Assembly: GCA_030598905.1 (NCBI GenBank) | Contig: JAUVPA010000093.1 | Coordinates: forward strand, 1 to 6,931 | Length of the DNA stretch: 6,931 nucleotides | Direction: 5' to 3' | From: Acidimicrobiia bacterium | GTDB lineage: Bacteria > Actinomycetota > Acidimicrobiia > Spongiisociales > UBA5794 | Shown: positions 1-5,935 of the stretch, one piece after another | Position numbering within the stretch: position 1 is the first letter of the stretch | How the letters are laid out: each line of letters begins with the position of its first letter | Program-made: the position numbers and the translations under genes | The notes under the pieces: generated by a model | The model's database searches: none | Told to the model about the DNA's origin: nothing | What the model saw: only the letters and a program-made list of their open reading frames with translations

Positions 1-82
1 CGGTCTCGTCGTCGACGAGGCCAAGGAATCGGACGAGGAAGACGCTGTGGACCTCATCGAGGAGCCTGCTGAGGAGGTGTGA
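1..82 (+). CDS. C-terminal tail of an upstream gene (partial; possibly RecA)
   Basis: The frame starting at base 2 is open to a double stop (TGA TGA, 80-85) and encodes 26 residues. They are strongly acidic (many Asp and Glu, ending EEPAEEV) with codon use like the genes downstream. No domain is visible. RecA proteins often end in a disordered acidic tail, and recA stands directly before rny in Bacillus and near miaB in many actinobacteria, so RecA is the leading guess. That is inference from context, since the RecA core lies outside the window. The other two forward frames have poorer codon use. A GAGGAGG run (71-77) near the stop is probably just Glu codons. Being a coding tail is fairly sure; its identity is not. 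Confidence 0.6.
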   Translation, partial: GLVVDEAKESDEEDAVDLIEEPAEEV

Positions 83-86
83 TGAA

Positions 87-106
87 GAACGCGAGATTTC
101 GCGTTC
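87..106 (+). terminator. Perfect 8-bp hairpin just after the upstream gene
   Basis: GAACGCGA (87-94) pairs perfectly with TCGCGTTC (99-106) around a GATT loop, starting four bases after the TGA stop at 80-82. The position suits an intrinsic terminator or a 3'-end stabilising hairpin. No T-tract follows, so if it terminates it would be of the U-poor kind often proposed for high-GC actinobacteria. It could instead be an RNase stop or attenuation structure between the upstream gene and rny. Confidence 0.45.
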
Positions 107-341
107 CCGCTGACGTCCGGATGCGGTACGATCGCACCCAAGGACGCACACATACCTGACAAAGAAAAGACAATCCGAGAAACGGACCGAGATGATGGAC
201 CCGGCGCCGCGAATGAGTACCTGGGAGGTGACGTAGGGACGCCGTTCCCTTCGTGCTCAATTCTGAAGTGAGCGCCAATGTGTGCGTGCCGAGTCTTGAG
301 GCTCGGCACGCGTCGTTCCCGGTCCGGGGAACGAGGACAGA
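107..341 (+). promoter_or_regulatory. Gene-free leader of rny with two tandem hairpins
   Basis: I see no credible gene here. Two hairpins stand directly before rny. The first has arms 284-295 and 300-311: 12 pairs, one a G-U, with a TTGA loop. The second has arms CGTTCCC (314-320) and GGGAACG (327-333) with a 6-base loop. Its 3' arm ends at the first base of the likely ribosome binding site GAGGA (333-337), four bases before the ATG. Folding could therefore limit rny translation, or the pair could be a U-poor terminator or mRNA processing site. A TANNNT-type -10 match, TACGAT (127-132), has no convincing -35, so a promoter there is only a weak possibility. The hairpins are seen directly; any role is inferred. 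Confidence 0.45.
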
Positions 342-1865
342 ATGTTGCAGTGGCTGGTGCCGGTGCTTGTGGTGGCCGTCATCGCTCTGGCGTTCGTGGC
401 CGGTATCGCACTCACCCGGCGGAGCCGCAATGGCGGCACGCCCGACGAGGTATTGAGCGAGGCCAGGCTCGAAGCGCAGAAGATCCTGGCGCGTGCCGAG
501 GAGGAGGCTCGCGCCAAGGCTGAGACGTATCGCGACCGAGAAGACGCAACCCTCGAACACCGCCGCGTCGAGATGGGATCGGCAGAAGATCGCATTGCGC
601 AGCGCGAGGCGACCCTCGAGCAACGTGCTGCGAATCTGGCACAGCGTGAAGAACTCGCTCTGATGAAGGAGCGCTCCGCAGGCGACGCCATCGCGGAAGC
701 GAACATGGCGAAGGAAGAGGCCAGATCTGCTCTCGAGCGTACCGCGGGCTTCGATGCGAAGATTGCCAAGGCCGAGCTCCTCGAACAGGTCGAGGACGAG
801 GCGAGGCGTGAGGCGATGGTCCTGGTACGAGACATCGAGTTGCGGGCCCGCGAGGAGGGTGACCGCAGGGCACGACGAATCCTGGCGTCGGTTGTTCAAA
901 GAATCGCGGCGGAGGTCGTTTCCGACACCACTGTCTCAGTCATTCCTCTCCCGTCAGACGACATGAAGGGACGGATCATCGGTCGCGACGGTCGCAACAT
1001 CCGCACCTTCGAGGCAGTCGCCGGTGTCAACCTGATCGTGGACGACACGCCAGAAGCAGTGACGGTGTCCACGTTCGACCCGGTACGTCGCGAGATTGCC
1101 CGCCTGGCACTCGAACGGTTGGTCGAGGACGGGCGAATACATCCGTCGTCGATCGAAGAGGCTCACGAAAAGGCGAGGGCCGAGGTCGAACAATCCATCC
1201 GTGACGCCGGTGAGTGGGCGATGCTCGAAGTGGGCGTGACTCGGCTCCATCCGGAGTTGATTCAGTTGATCGGTGGGTTGACGTACCGCACCAGCTATGG
1301 CCAGAACGTGCTGAACCACCTCGTCGAGAGTGCCCACATCGCGGGCATGTTGGCCGCGGAACTCGGGGCCAACGAGCAAGAGGCCCGGAGAGCCGCATTC
1401 CTCCACGATATCGGAAAGGCCGTGTCTCACGAGGTCGGCGGGTCGCACGCCCTGATCGGGGCGGAGATCGCCAGGCGGTTCGATGAGGAGCCGGAGATCG
1501 TGCACGCGATCGAAGCGCATCACAACGAGGTGGAGCCGAGGACACTCACGGCGGTGTTGGTGCAGGCAGCAGATGCCGTGTCGGCGGCGAGGCCGGGTGC
1601 ACGCCGCGAGGCGCTCGAATCCTACGTCAGGCGCCTGGAACGACTCGAGGACCTGGCGGGTGCGTTTGATGGCGTCGATCGCGTCTACGCGCTTCAGGCC
1701 GGACGAGAGATCCGGGTTGTTGTCGATCCCGGCGCTCTTGACGATCTCGGTGCCGCCGACCTTGCTCGCAGCATCGCTCGCAAGCTCGAAGACGACCTAC
1801 AGTATCCGGGCCAGATCGAGGTCAACGTGATCCGAGAGTTCCGGGCAAAGGACTACGCCCGGTAG
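342..1865 (+). CDS. rny: Ribonuclease Y (membrane-anchored endoribonuclease)
   Basis: RNase Y makes the first endonucleolytic cut in bulk mRNA decay at the inner face of the membrane. The 507-residue product has the full family layout and near-normal length (Bacillus RNase Y is about 520). Residues 3-24 form one hydrophobic anchor followed by Arg-Arg. Residues 35-190 form a long charged coiled coil rich in Glu, Arg and Ala. Residues 198-262 form a KH RNA-binding domain with the GxxG loop in IIGRDGRN (212-219). Residues 320-415 form an HD domain with H326, the HDIGKA motif (H355, D356) and D411 in QAADAVS as likely metal ligands. The ATG at 342 is chosen because the anchor starts at once and GAGGA lies four bases upstream. 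miaB begins 12 bases after the stop, so the two are probably cotranscribed. Confidence 0.97.
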   Translation: MLQWLVPVLVVAVIALAFVAGIALTRRSRNGGTPDEVLSEARLEAQKILARAEEEARAKAETYRDREDATLEHRRVEMGSAEDRIAQREATLEQRAANLAQREELALMKERSAGDAIAEANMAKEEARSALERTAGFDAKIAKAELLEQVEDEARREAMVLVRDIELRAREEGDRRARRILASVVQRIAAEVVSDTTVSVIPLPSDDMKGRIIGRDGRNIRTFEAVAGVNLIVDDTPEAVTVSTFDPVRREIARLALERLVEDGRIHPSSIEEAHEKARAEVEQSIRDAGEWAMLEVGVTRLHPELIQLIGGLTYRTSYGQNVLNHLVESAHIAGMLAAELGANEQEARRAAFLHDIGKAVSHEVGGSHALIGAEIARRFDEEPEIVHAIEAHHNEVEPRTLTAVLVQAADAVSAARPGARREALESYVRRLERLEDLAGAFDGVDRVYALQAGREIRVVVDPGALDDLGAADLARSIARKLEDDLQYPGQIEVNVIREFRAKDYAR

Positions 1866-1877
1866 GTCTGGCCACCT

Positions 1878-3266
1878 ATGACGGATACCACCCTCCTCGC
1901 CATGCCGACGACAAAGGAGGTGCGGACGCAGACCCGGGCGGGCCGCACCTTCTACATCCGCACGTTCGGGTGCCAGATGAACGACCACGACTCAGAGCGC
2001 ATCGCGGGCCTGCTCGAGTCCGACGGCATGGACTCCGTAGACGCGATCGATGACGCCGATGTTGTCGTGCTGAACACGTGCACGATTCGCGAGAACGCCG
2101 ACAACCGGCTCTACGGCTACCTAGGGCAGTTGAAGGCTCTCAAGGATCGGCGGCCCGGCGTGCAGATCCTCGTGGGCGGGTGCGCCGCCCAGAAGGATCG
2201 CGGTCTGATCCAAGAACGTGCCGCTTGGGTGGATGTCGTGTTCGGTACTCACAACACTCATCGTGTTCTCGATCTACTGGACAAGTCGGAGGAGTGGGGT
2301 CCGGTTACCGAGATTCTGGAGCAGACGACCAATCTGGACGAGATTCCCTCGCACCTTCCCGCCCACCGGGACGCGGACCACTCGGCATGGGTGACGATCA
2401 CCGTCGGCTGTAACAACAGCTGCACCTTCTGCATCGTGCCGATCGTGCGCGGTCCGGAGATCAGCCGCCGGCCTGGTGACATCGTCCGCGAAATCGAAGG
2501 TCTCGCCTCCGATGGTGTCGTGGAGGTCACTCTGCTCGGCCAGAATGTCAACTCCTACGGCCGCGATCTCGACCTGAACGGCCGCAAGCCGCTTTTCGCC
2601 GACCTGCTTCGCCGATCCGGAAGCGTCGGAGGAATCGAGCGGATTCGATACACGAGCCCGCACCCCAAGGACTTCAACCAGGATGTGGCCGAGGCCATGG
2701 CCGAAACACCGCCCGTGTGTGAGCAGCTTCACCTGCCGCTGCAATCTGGATCCGACAAGATCCTCGCCGCCATGCACCGCGGCTACAACGCTGATCGCTT
2801 CCTCGCCAAGCTCGAGATGGCCCGACAGATCATTCCGGGCCTCGCCGTATCGACGGACATCATCGTCGGATTCCCCGGGGAGACCGACGATGATTTCGAG
2901 AGAACGATGACTGTCGTCGGGCAGGCTCGTTTCGACAGCGCATTCATGTTCCAATTCTCGCCCCGACCGGGGACGCCGGCCGCGGACATGGGTGACCAGG
3001 TGCCCGCGTCGGTCGTCACCGAACGGTTCGGACGACTGGTCAAGTTGCAGAACGAGATCACCCTCGTGCTCAACCAGGAGCAGGTGGGTTCTCGCCAAGA
3101 GGTCATGGCAGCAGGACCGTCGCGGCGCGACCAGGCCGTTGCCAACACGAGGACCCGTGGCAACCGAATCGTGCATGTCCCAGGGGAGTGGGAGCCCGGG
3201 TCCGTTTTCGACGTCTCCATTACCCGGGCCGCTCCTCACTACCTGGAAGGGATGCCGCTGTCCTGA
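1878..3266 (+). CDS. miaB: tRNA-2-methylthio-N6-dimethylallyladenosine synthase MiaB
   Basis: A radical-SAM methylthiotransferase that turns i6A37 into ms2i6A37 in tRNAs reading UNN codons. The 462-residue protein has the UPF0004 domain (about 25-140) with the auxiliary 4Fe-4S cysteines C32 (GCQMN), C68 (NTCTIREN) and C102 (GGCAAQ). The radical-SAM core follows with C178, C182 and C185 in GCNNSCTFCIVP. The motif RGPEISRRPGDI (191-202) and the GFPGET loop (331-336) fit MiaB rather than MtaB or RimO. Residues about 395-460 form the C-terminal TRAM domain that binds tRNA. ATG 1878 has only a weak binding site and may rely on coupling to rny, 12 bases upstream. ATG 1902 and GTG 1920 are alternative in-frame starts, all before the first cysteine. 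The stop overlaps the proposed miaA start. Confidence 0.97.
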   Translation: MTDTTLLAMPTTKEVRTQTRAGRTFYIRTFGCQMNDHDSERIAGLLESDGMDSVDAIDDADVVVLNTCTIRENADNRLYGYLGQLKALKDRRPGVQILVGGCAAQKDRGLIQERAAWVDVVFGTHNTHRVLDLLDKSEEWGPVTEILEQTTNLDEIPSHLPAHRDADHSAWVTITVGCNNSCTFCIVPIVRGPEISRRPGDIVREIEGLASDGVVEVTLLGQNVNSYGRDLDLNGRKPLFADLLRRSGSVGGIERIRYTSPHPKDFNQDVAEAMAETPPVCEQLHLPLQSGSDKILAAMHRGYNADRFLAKLEMARQIIPGLAVSTDIIVGFPGETDDDFERTMTVVGQARFDSAFMFQFSPRPGTPAADMGDQVPASVVTERFGRLVKLQNEITLVLNQEQVGSRQEVMAAGPSRRDQAVANTRTRGNRIVHVPGEWEPGSVFDVSITRAAPHYLEGMPLS

Positions 3267-3787
3267 GCACTCTGGCGATCCTCGGCCCAACCGGCTCGGG
3301 CAAGTCTGCCGTCGCCGAGAGGATTGCAGAGAGCTGCGGAGCGAGCATCGTGTCCGTGGACTCGATGCAGGTGTACCGGGGAATGGACATCGGCACCGCA
3401 AAACCCGGCGCTGCCATACGAGATCGAATCTCCTACGAGATGATCGACATGACCGATCCTGACACGGATTTCACCGTTTCGGAATTCCAGTCGAAGGGTC
3501 GAGCGGTCCTGGAGACGATCAGGGACCGGGGAGCTGTGGCGCTCATCGCGGGAGGCTCGGGATTGCACTTCCGCTCACTGATCGATCCTCTCACGTTCGA
3601 GCCGACGGATCCCGACTTGAAAGGCGACTTGGAGTCCGTAGAGGCTGCCGATTTGGTGTCGCAGCTGATCGCGGTCGACCCCGAGGCGGGCGATGTCGTT
3701 GACCTCCAGAATCCACGGCGCGTCTTGCGGGCGGTCGAGGTGCACCGCCTCACGGGGGAAGACCCCAAGCTATCGCGCTTTGGGTGA
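3263..3787 (+). CDS. miaA: tRNA dimethylallyltransferase MiaA, N-terminal part (frame ends early)
   Basis: MiaA adds dimethylallyl to A37 of tRNAs reading UNN codons, making the substrate of MiaB. This frame carries the N-terminal half: P-loop GPTGSGKS (residues 8-15), DSMQVYRGMDIGTAKP (33-48, holding the conserved catalytic Asp), GGSGLHFRSL (97-106; Ser where many have Thr, as I recall for mycobacteria too) and NPRRVLRAVEV. It then stops at TGA 3785-3787, about 130 residues short. The rest of the protein continues in the next frame from about 3759. No ATG, GTG or TTG sits at the expected start. CTG 3263 gives the usual MiaA N-terminus, overlaps the miaB stop as CTGA, and has GGAAGGG (3245-3251) 11 bases upstream. 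GTG 3188 would add 25 residues and overlap miaB by 79 bases, so an automatic caller may choose it. Confidence 0.85.
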   Translation: MSTLAILGPTGSGKSAVAERIAESCGASIVSVDSMQVYRGMDIGTAKPGAAIRDRISYEMIDMTDPDTDFTVSEFQSKGRAVLETIRDRGAVALIAGGSGLHFRSLIDPLTFEPTDPDLKGDLESVEAADLVSQLIAVDPEAGDVVDLQNPRRVLRAVEVHRLTGEDPKLSRFG

Positions 3788-4184
3788 CGAATCCCGCGCC
3801 GTTCGGGCATACGAGCCACTCCGGCCGTTTCGGGCTGTCGGCATCGATCCTGGCGAAGAGTTAGATGGCCGTGTCGAGGCCCGATTCGACGTCATGCTCG
3901 AGTCGGGACTCCTTGATGAGGTCGCTGCTCTGGTCGGCAGGCTGGGAAGAGCGGCGAGTCACGCCGTCGGCTACAAAGAGCTGCTGCCCGTTGTGACTGG
4001 TGACGCCATGCTGGGAGACGGTCGTTCGGCCGCCATTGCGGCGACACGAGCGCTGACCAAGCGCCAACGCACGTGGTTTCGACGCGATCCGCGGATTGTG
4101 TGGCTGCCGTGGCACCATGACACCGGCGCTCTTGCCGAGTTGGCCTGGTCGGAACTTATGAAGGGACAACAGTGGAGTTCGTGA
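3759..4184 (+). CDS. miaA: tRNA dimethylallyltransferase MiaA, C-terminal part (+1 frame)
   Basis: This is the second part of MiaA, one base out of frame with the first. Read from 3759 it begins KTPSYRALG, which joined to the preceding LTG gives LTGKTPS, the usual wording of the family at this point. It continues with VGIDPGEELDGRVEARFD, MLESGLLDEVAAL, SHAVGYKELL and the C-terminal KRQRTWFRRDPRIVWL, the expected order of conserved MiaA segments including the tRNA-binding region. Joining the two parts at 3754-3758 gives about 306 residues, normal for MiaA. The frame is open upstream to an ATG at 3693, but residues before 3759 in this frame do not resemble MiaA. The stop (4182-4184) lies inside dapF. 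Whether the cell makes one protein here depends on whether the frameshift is real. Confidence 0.85.
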   Translation, partial: KTPSYRALGDESRAVRAYEPLRPFRAVGIDPGEELDGRVEARFDVMLESGLLDEVAALVGRLGRAASHAVGYKELLPVVTGDAMLGDGRSAAIAATRALTKRQRTWFRRDPRIVWLPWHHDTGALAELAWSELMKGQQWSS

Positions 4185-4924
4185 AGGTCCAGGCGCTGAG
4201 CAACGACTTCATCCTCATTCCGGACGACGTCACTCCCGAACCCGAAGACATCAGAAGGTGGTGTGAGCGGCACACGGGCGTTGGAGCGGACGGGGTGCTC
4301 ACCGCAGTTCCCCTCGACTCGGGCCACATTCGCATGCGCTATTGGAACGCCGACGGTAGCGAAGCAGAGATGTGCGGCAACGGCCTTCGTTGTGTCGCTC
4401 TCTATGCCGTCGAGACCGGTTGGGTGCCCGGCCACGACGTCGTCATCGAAACGGCAGTCGGGAGCCACGCCGCTTCGGTCGACGGAGAGAACGTGCGTGC
4501 GTACGTCGGTTCCCCCCATCGCTTCCGCACGGAGACACTCAACGTGGCGGGTTTCGACGTGCATCCGGTGGGAATCGGCAACCCGCATGCCATCCTCTTT
4601 GTCGAGTCGGTCGACGAAGCCGCAGTCGACGAAGTGGGACCACAAATCGAGAACGACCCGATCTTTCCGGGCCGCACCAACGTCGAGTTCGTCGAGGTCA
4701 GCGGCGAGGATCACATCCGGGTGCGGGTGTGGGAGAGAGGTGTTGGTGAGACGCTGGCTTCCGGCACCGGGGCTTCGGCGGCGGCGTTTGCCGCGTACGA
4801 ACGCAATCTCGTGTCCGACACGGTGGCGGTCGAACTGCGCGGCGGCACGCTCATGATCGAGTTGGATGACAAAGCGGCGTGGATGAAGGGGCCGGCTCAA
4901 TTGGTATTTCGAGGACGGCTCTGA
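4172..4924 (+). CDS. dapF: Diaminopimelate epimerase DapF, with Ser at one catalytic Cys
   Basis: DapF interconverts LL- and meso-diaminopimelate for lysine and peptidoglycan synthesis by a cofactor-free two-cysteine mechanism. The 250-residue protein shows the two-lobed family pattern: SNDF (10-13), TGVGADG (35-41), NADGSEAEMCGNGLRC (59-74) with the first catalytic Cys at C68, GNPHA (136-140), NVEFV (170-174) and ERGVGETLASGTG (188-200). The second catalytic position, normally Cys in a CGTG/CGSG motif, is Ser197 (TCC 4760-4762). The N-terminal loop, usually HGLGNDF, reads QALSNDF. The family assignment is firm; full epimerase activity is less certain. GTG 4172 has AAGGGA (4161-4166) five bases upstream and overlaps miaA by 13 bases, which suggests coupled translation. 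GTG 4181 is an alternative start. Confidence 0.92.
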   Translation: MEFVKVQALSNDFILIPDDVTPEPEDIRRWCERHTGVGADGVLTAVPLDSGHIRMRYWNADGSEAEMCGNGLRCVALYAVETGWVPGHDVVIETAVGSHAASVDGENVRAYVGSPHRFRTETLNVAGFDVHPVGIGNPHAILFVESVDEAAVDEVGPQIENDPIFPGRTNVEFVEVSGEDHIRVRVWERGVGETLASGTGASAAAFAAYERNLVSDTVAVELRGGTLMIELDDKAAWMKGPAQLVFRGRL

Positions 4925-4933
4925 GCCACTAGT

Positions 4934-5578
4934 TCACTCGACGCGCCGCAAGACGGCGACGACAACACCCAGGATGTCAACCCCTTCGGTGAAGACCATG
5001 GGTGGATAGTCTGGGTTCTCGGCCTTGAGCACGATGCGTCCGTCGCGGCGTTGCAGTCTCTTGACCGTGGCCTCTTCACCGTCGATGAGCGCGGCTACGA
5101 GTTGTCCGTCCCGGGCCTCCTGTTGTCGCTTGACGACCACGTAGTCGCCGTCGTAGATCCCGGTGTCGATCATGGAGTCGCCCCGGACGTGGAGCATGAA
5201 CACTGGATCGTGGCCGACAAGTTCGGTGGGGAGGGGGTAGATCTCCTCGATGTCCTCTTCGGCAAGCATCGGTGAACCGGCAGCGATTCTCCCGACGAGG
5301 GGGACATCTCGCACCGGAGCCCTACGGAGCTCGGTTGTCTCGAGGGGGGCGATGACTTCGATAGCGCGCGGCTTGGACGGATCCCTGCGGATGTAGCCGG
5401 CCTTGGAGAGTGACGATAGGTGACTGTGAACGGTCGACGGCGAGCTGAGCCCCACTTGGTCACCGATCTCCCTCACGGACGGCGGATAACCACGGTTGGC
5501 CACCGACGATTGGATCAGCTCGAGGATCTGGCGTTGGCGGACGGTGAGTTCCTTGCGATTGTCCACTGTCGAGTCCAT
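4934..5578 (-). CDS. lexA: LexA, SOS-response repressor and self-cleaving protease
   Basis: LexA represses DNA-damage genes and cleaves itself when stimulated by RecA filaments. The 214-residue protein has an N-terminal winged helix-turn-helix (about 10-72) with LTVRQRQILE, GYPPSVREIGDQVG and the recognition-helix region SPSTVHSHL. The C-terminal S24 peptidase domain carries the Ala100-Gly101 cleavage site in VGRIAAGSP, the nucleophile S135 in RGDSM and the general base K173 in TVKRL. All key residues are present. The frame is open upstream as far as 5728, but that would run through the LexA operators. The ATG at 5578 has GAGGAG (complement of 5585-5590) six bases upstream and gives the normal length. 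The operators upstream indicate self-repression. Its stop is 9 bases from the dapF stop, convergent. Confidence 0.97.
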   Translation of the reverse strand: MDSTVDNRKELTVRQRQILELIQSSVANRGYPPSVREIGDQVGLSSPSTVHSHLSSLSKAGYIRRDPSKPRAIEVIAPLETTELRRAPVRDVPLVGRIAAGSPMLAEEDIEEIYPLPTELVGHDPVFMLHVRGDSMIDTGIYDGDYVVVKRQQEARDGQLVAALIDGEEATVKRLQRRDGRIVLKAENPDYPPMVFTEGVDILGVVVAVLRRVE

Positions 5579-5629
5579 TGGGGTCTCCTCGCTCGTTGTG
5601 CTCAGGATAGATCCGATTTCGTCCGCGAC

Positions 5630-5643
5630 CAAACATATGTTCG
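5630..5643. promoter_or_regulatory. LexA operator (SOS box) nearest lexA, one mismatch
   Basis: CAAAC-ATAT-GTTCG matches the Gram-positive SOS box CGAAC-N4-GTTCG at 9 of 10 fixed positions, with palindromic core AACATATGTT. It lies 51 bases before the lexA ATG. It overlaps a possible minus-strand -10, TATGTT (complement of 5632-5637), which has no good -35. Binding here would be expected to block lexA itself. Confidence 0.75.
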
Positions 5644-5645
5644 AC

Positions 5646-5674
5646 TTGACATACGAACAGACGTTCGATATGTT
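5646..5674 (+). promoter_or_regulatory. Sigma70-type promoter reading toward the LysM gene and nrdR
   Basis: A perfect -35 TTGACA (5646-5651), a 17-base spacer and -10 TATGTT (5669-5674, four of six consensus bases) predict a start near 5681, pointing at the LysM gene. A perfect LexA operator fills the spacer, as in classic SOS promoters. The matches are read directly; activity is inferred. Confidence 0.65.
5654..5667. promoter_or_regulatory. LexA operator (SOS box), perfect, inside the plus-strand promoter
   Basis: CGAAC-AGAC-GTTCG matches the Gram-positive SOS consensus perfectly. It falls wholly within the 17-base spacer between TTGACA (5646-5651) and TATGTT (5669-5674). LexA bound here would directly exclude RNA polymerase from the promoter reading toward the LysM gene. 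Its offset from the first box is 24 bases. Confidence 0.9.
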
Positions 5675-5685
5675 GCTCGATACGT

Positions 5686-5699
5686 CGAACACATGTTCG
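5686..5699. promoter_or_regulatory. LexA operator (SOS box), perfect, by the predicted start of the LysM transcript
   Basis: CGAAC-ACAT-GTTCG is a second perfect match to the SOS consensus. It lies 32 bases beyond the middle box and just downstream of the transcription start predicted for the plus-strand promoter (about 5681). It could strengthen repression of the LysM gene, repress lexA from a distance, or allow cooperative binding with the other two boxes. Confidence 0.9.
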
Positions 5700-5705
5700 G
5701 GTAGG

Positions 5706-5727
5706 CAGTGATCCCACAGTGATCCCA
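5706..5727. repeat. Two perfect tandem copies of an 11-bp unit
   Basis: CAGTGATCCCA occurs at 5706-5716 and again, back to back, at 5717-5727. The unit is about one helical turn, so both copies would face the same side of the DNA. It lies just inside the predicted LysM transcript, 6 bases past the last LexA box. It may be a recent slippage duplication or a paired protein site. Confidence 0.7.
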
Positions 5728-5935
5728 CGGAGGGACGCTCAACGGCTCAGACCGAAACCGGACCGAGGGGAATCTCGGGCGGACCGGTTTCTGTCACACC
5801 CACCGGATACGTTGACGGCGAACACGCCAACGGGCGCCCGAGAGGGAACACACGCCCGCTTCGGTCGGCCAAGCCAGCATCTGGCGGGACCGATCGGGGA
5901 CAGGGCGGAAGGTACGACCGAGGAGGAGGTACGAC

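Larger units (their letters stand above)
5681..5935 (+). other. Long structured 5' leader of the LysM gene
   Basis: About 255 bases separate the predicted transcript start from the GTG of the LysM gene, and I see no credible gene in them. An open frame starting at 5719 runs through the region but has poor codon use and no recognisable protein. The leader holds several inverted repeats. GAAACCGG (5754-5761) pairs with CCGGTTTC (5784-5791), enclosing CCGAG/CTCGG (5763-5767 and 5774-5778). There is an exact 10-base palindrome CGGGCGCCCG (5831-5840). TCGGTC (5861-5866) pairs with GACCGA (5888-5893), enclosing GCCAG/CTGGC (5873-5877 and 5881-5885). In GC-rich DNA some pairing is expected by chance, so a regulatory role is only possible. 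Confidence 0.4.

Noticed and set aside
82..160. Tiny plus-strand frame (ATG 82, about 25 codons) overlapping the upstream stop
   Set aside because: A purine-rich run lies upstream but too close, the product is unremarkable and arginine-rich, and the perfect hairpin at 87-106 explains the sequence better.
54..899. Long minus-strand open frame (281 codons) opposite rny
   Set aside because: It lies opposite the clear RNase Y coding frame, has no recognisable motif and looks like the usual shadow frame of GC-rich DNA.
1912..1922. AAAGGAGG ribosome-binding match followed at once by GTG inside the 5' end of miaB
   Set aside because: It touches the GTG with no spacing, and no other start codon lies at a usable distance. 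It encodes Lys-Glu-Val in a non-conserved N-terminal stretch, so it is probably coincidence.
2274..3401. 375-codon minus-strand open frame opposite miaB
   Set aside because: miaB on the plus strand is unmistakable across this stretch. The antisense frame has no family motif and runs across the miaB/miaA junction.
3785..3787. prfB-like +1 programmed frameshift at the TGA itself
   Set aside because: The codon before the stop is GGG rather than the slippery CTT, and no SD-like stimulator sits a few bases upstream. The family wording LTGKTPS places the frame change earlier, at the G5 run.
3971..4900. 309-codon minus-strand open frame opposite dapF and the end of miaA
   Set aside because: Shadow of dapF. 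Conserved DapF motifs are in the plus-strand frame and nothing is recognisable in the antisense product.
5579..5728. N-terminal extension of lexA by 50 codons
   Set aside because: The extension would run through all three LexA operators and has no family counterpart. ATG 5578 has a good binding site and gives normal LexA length.
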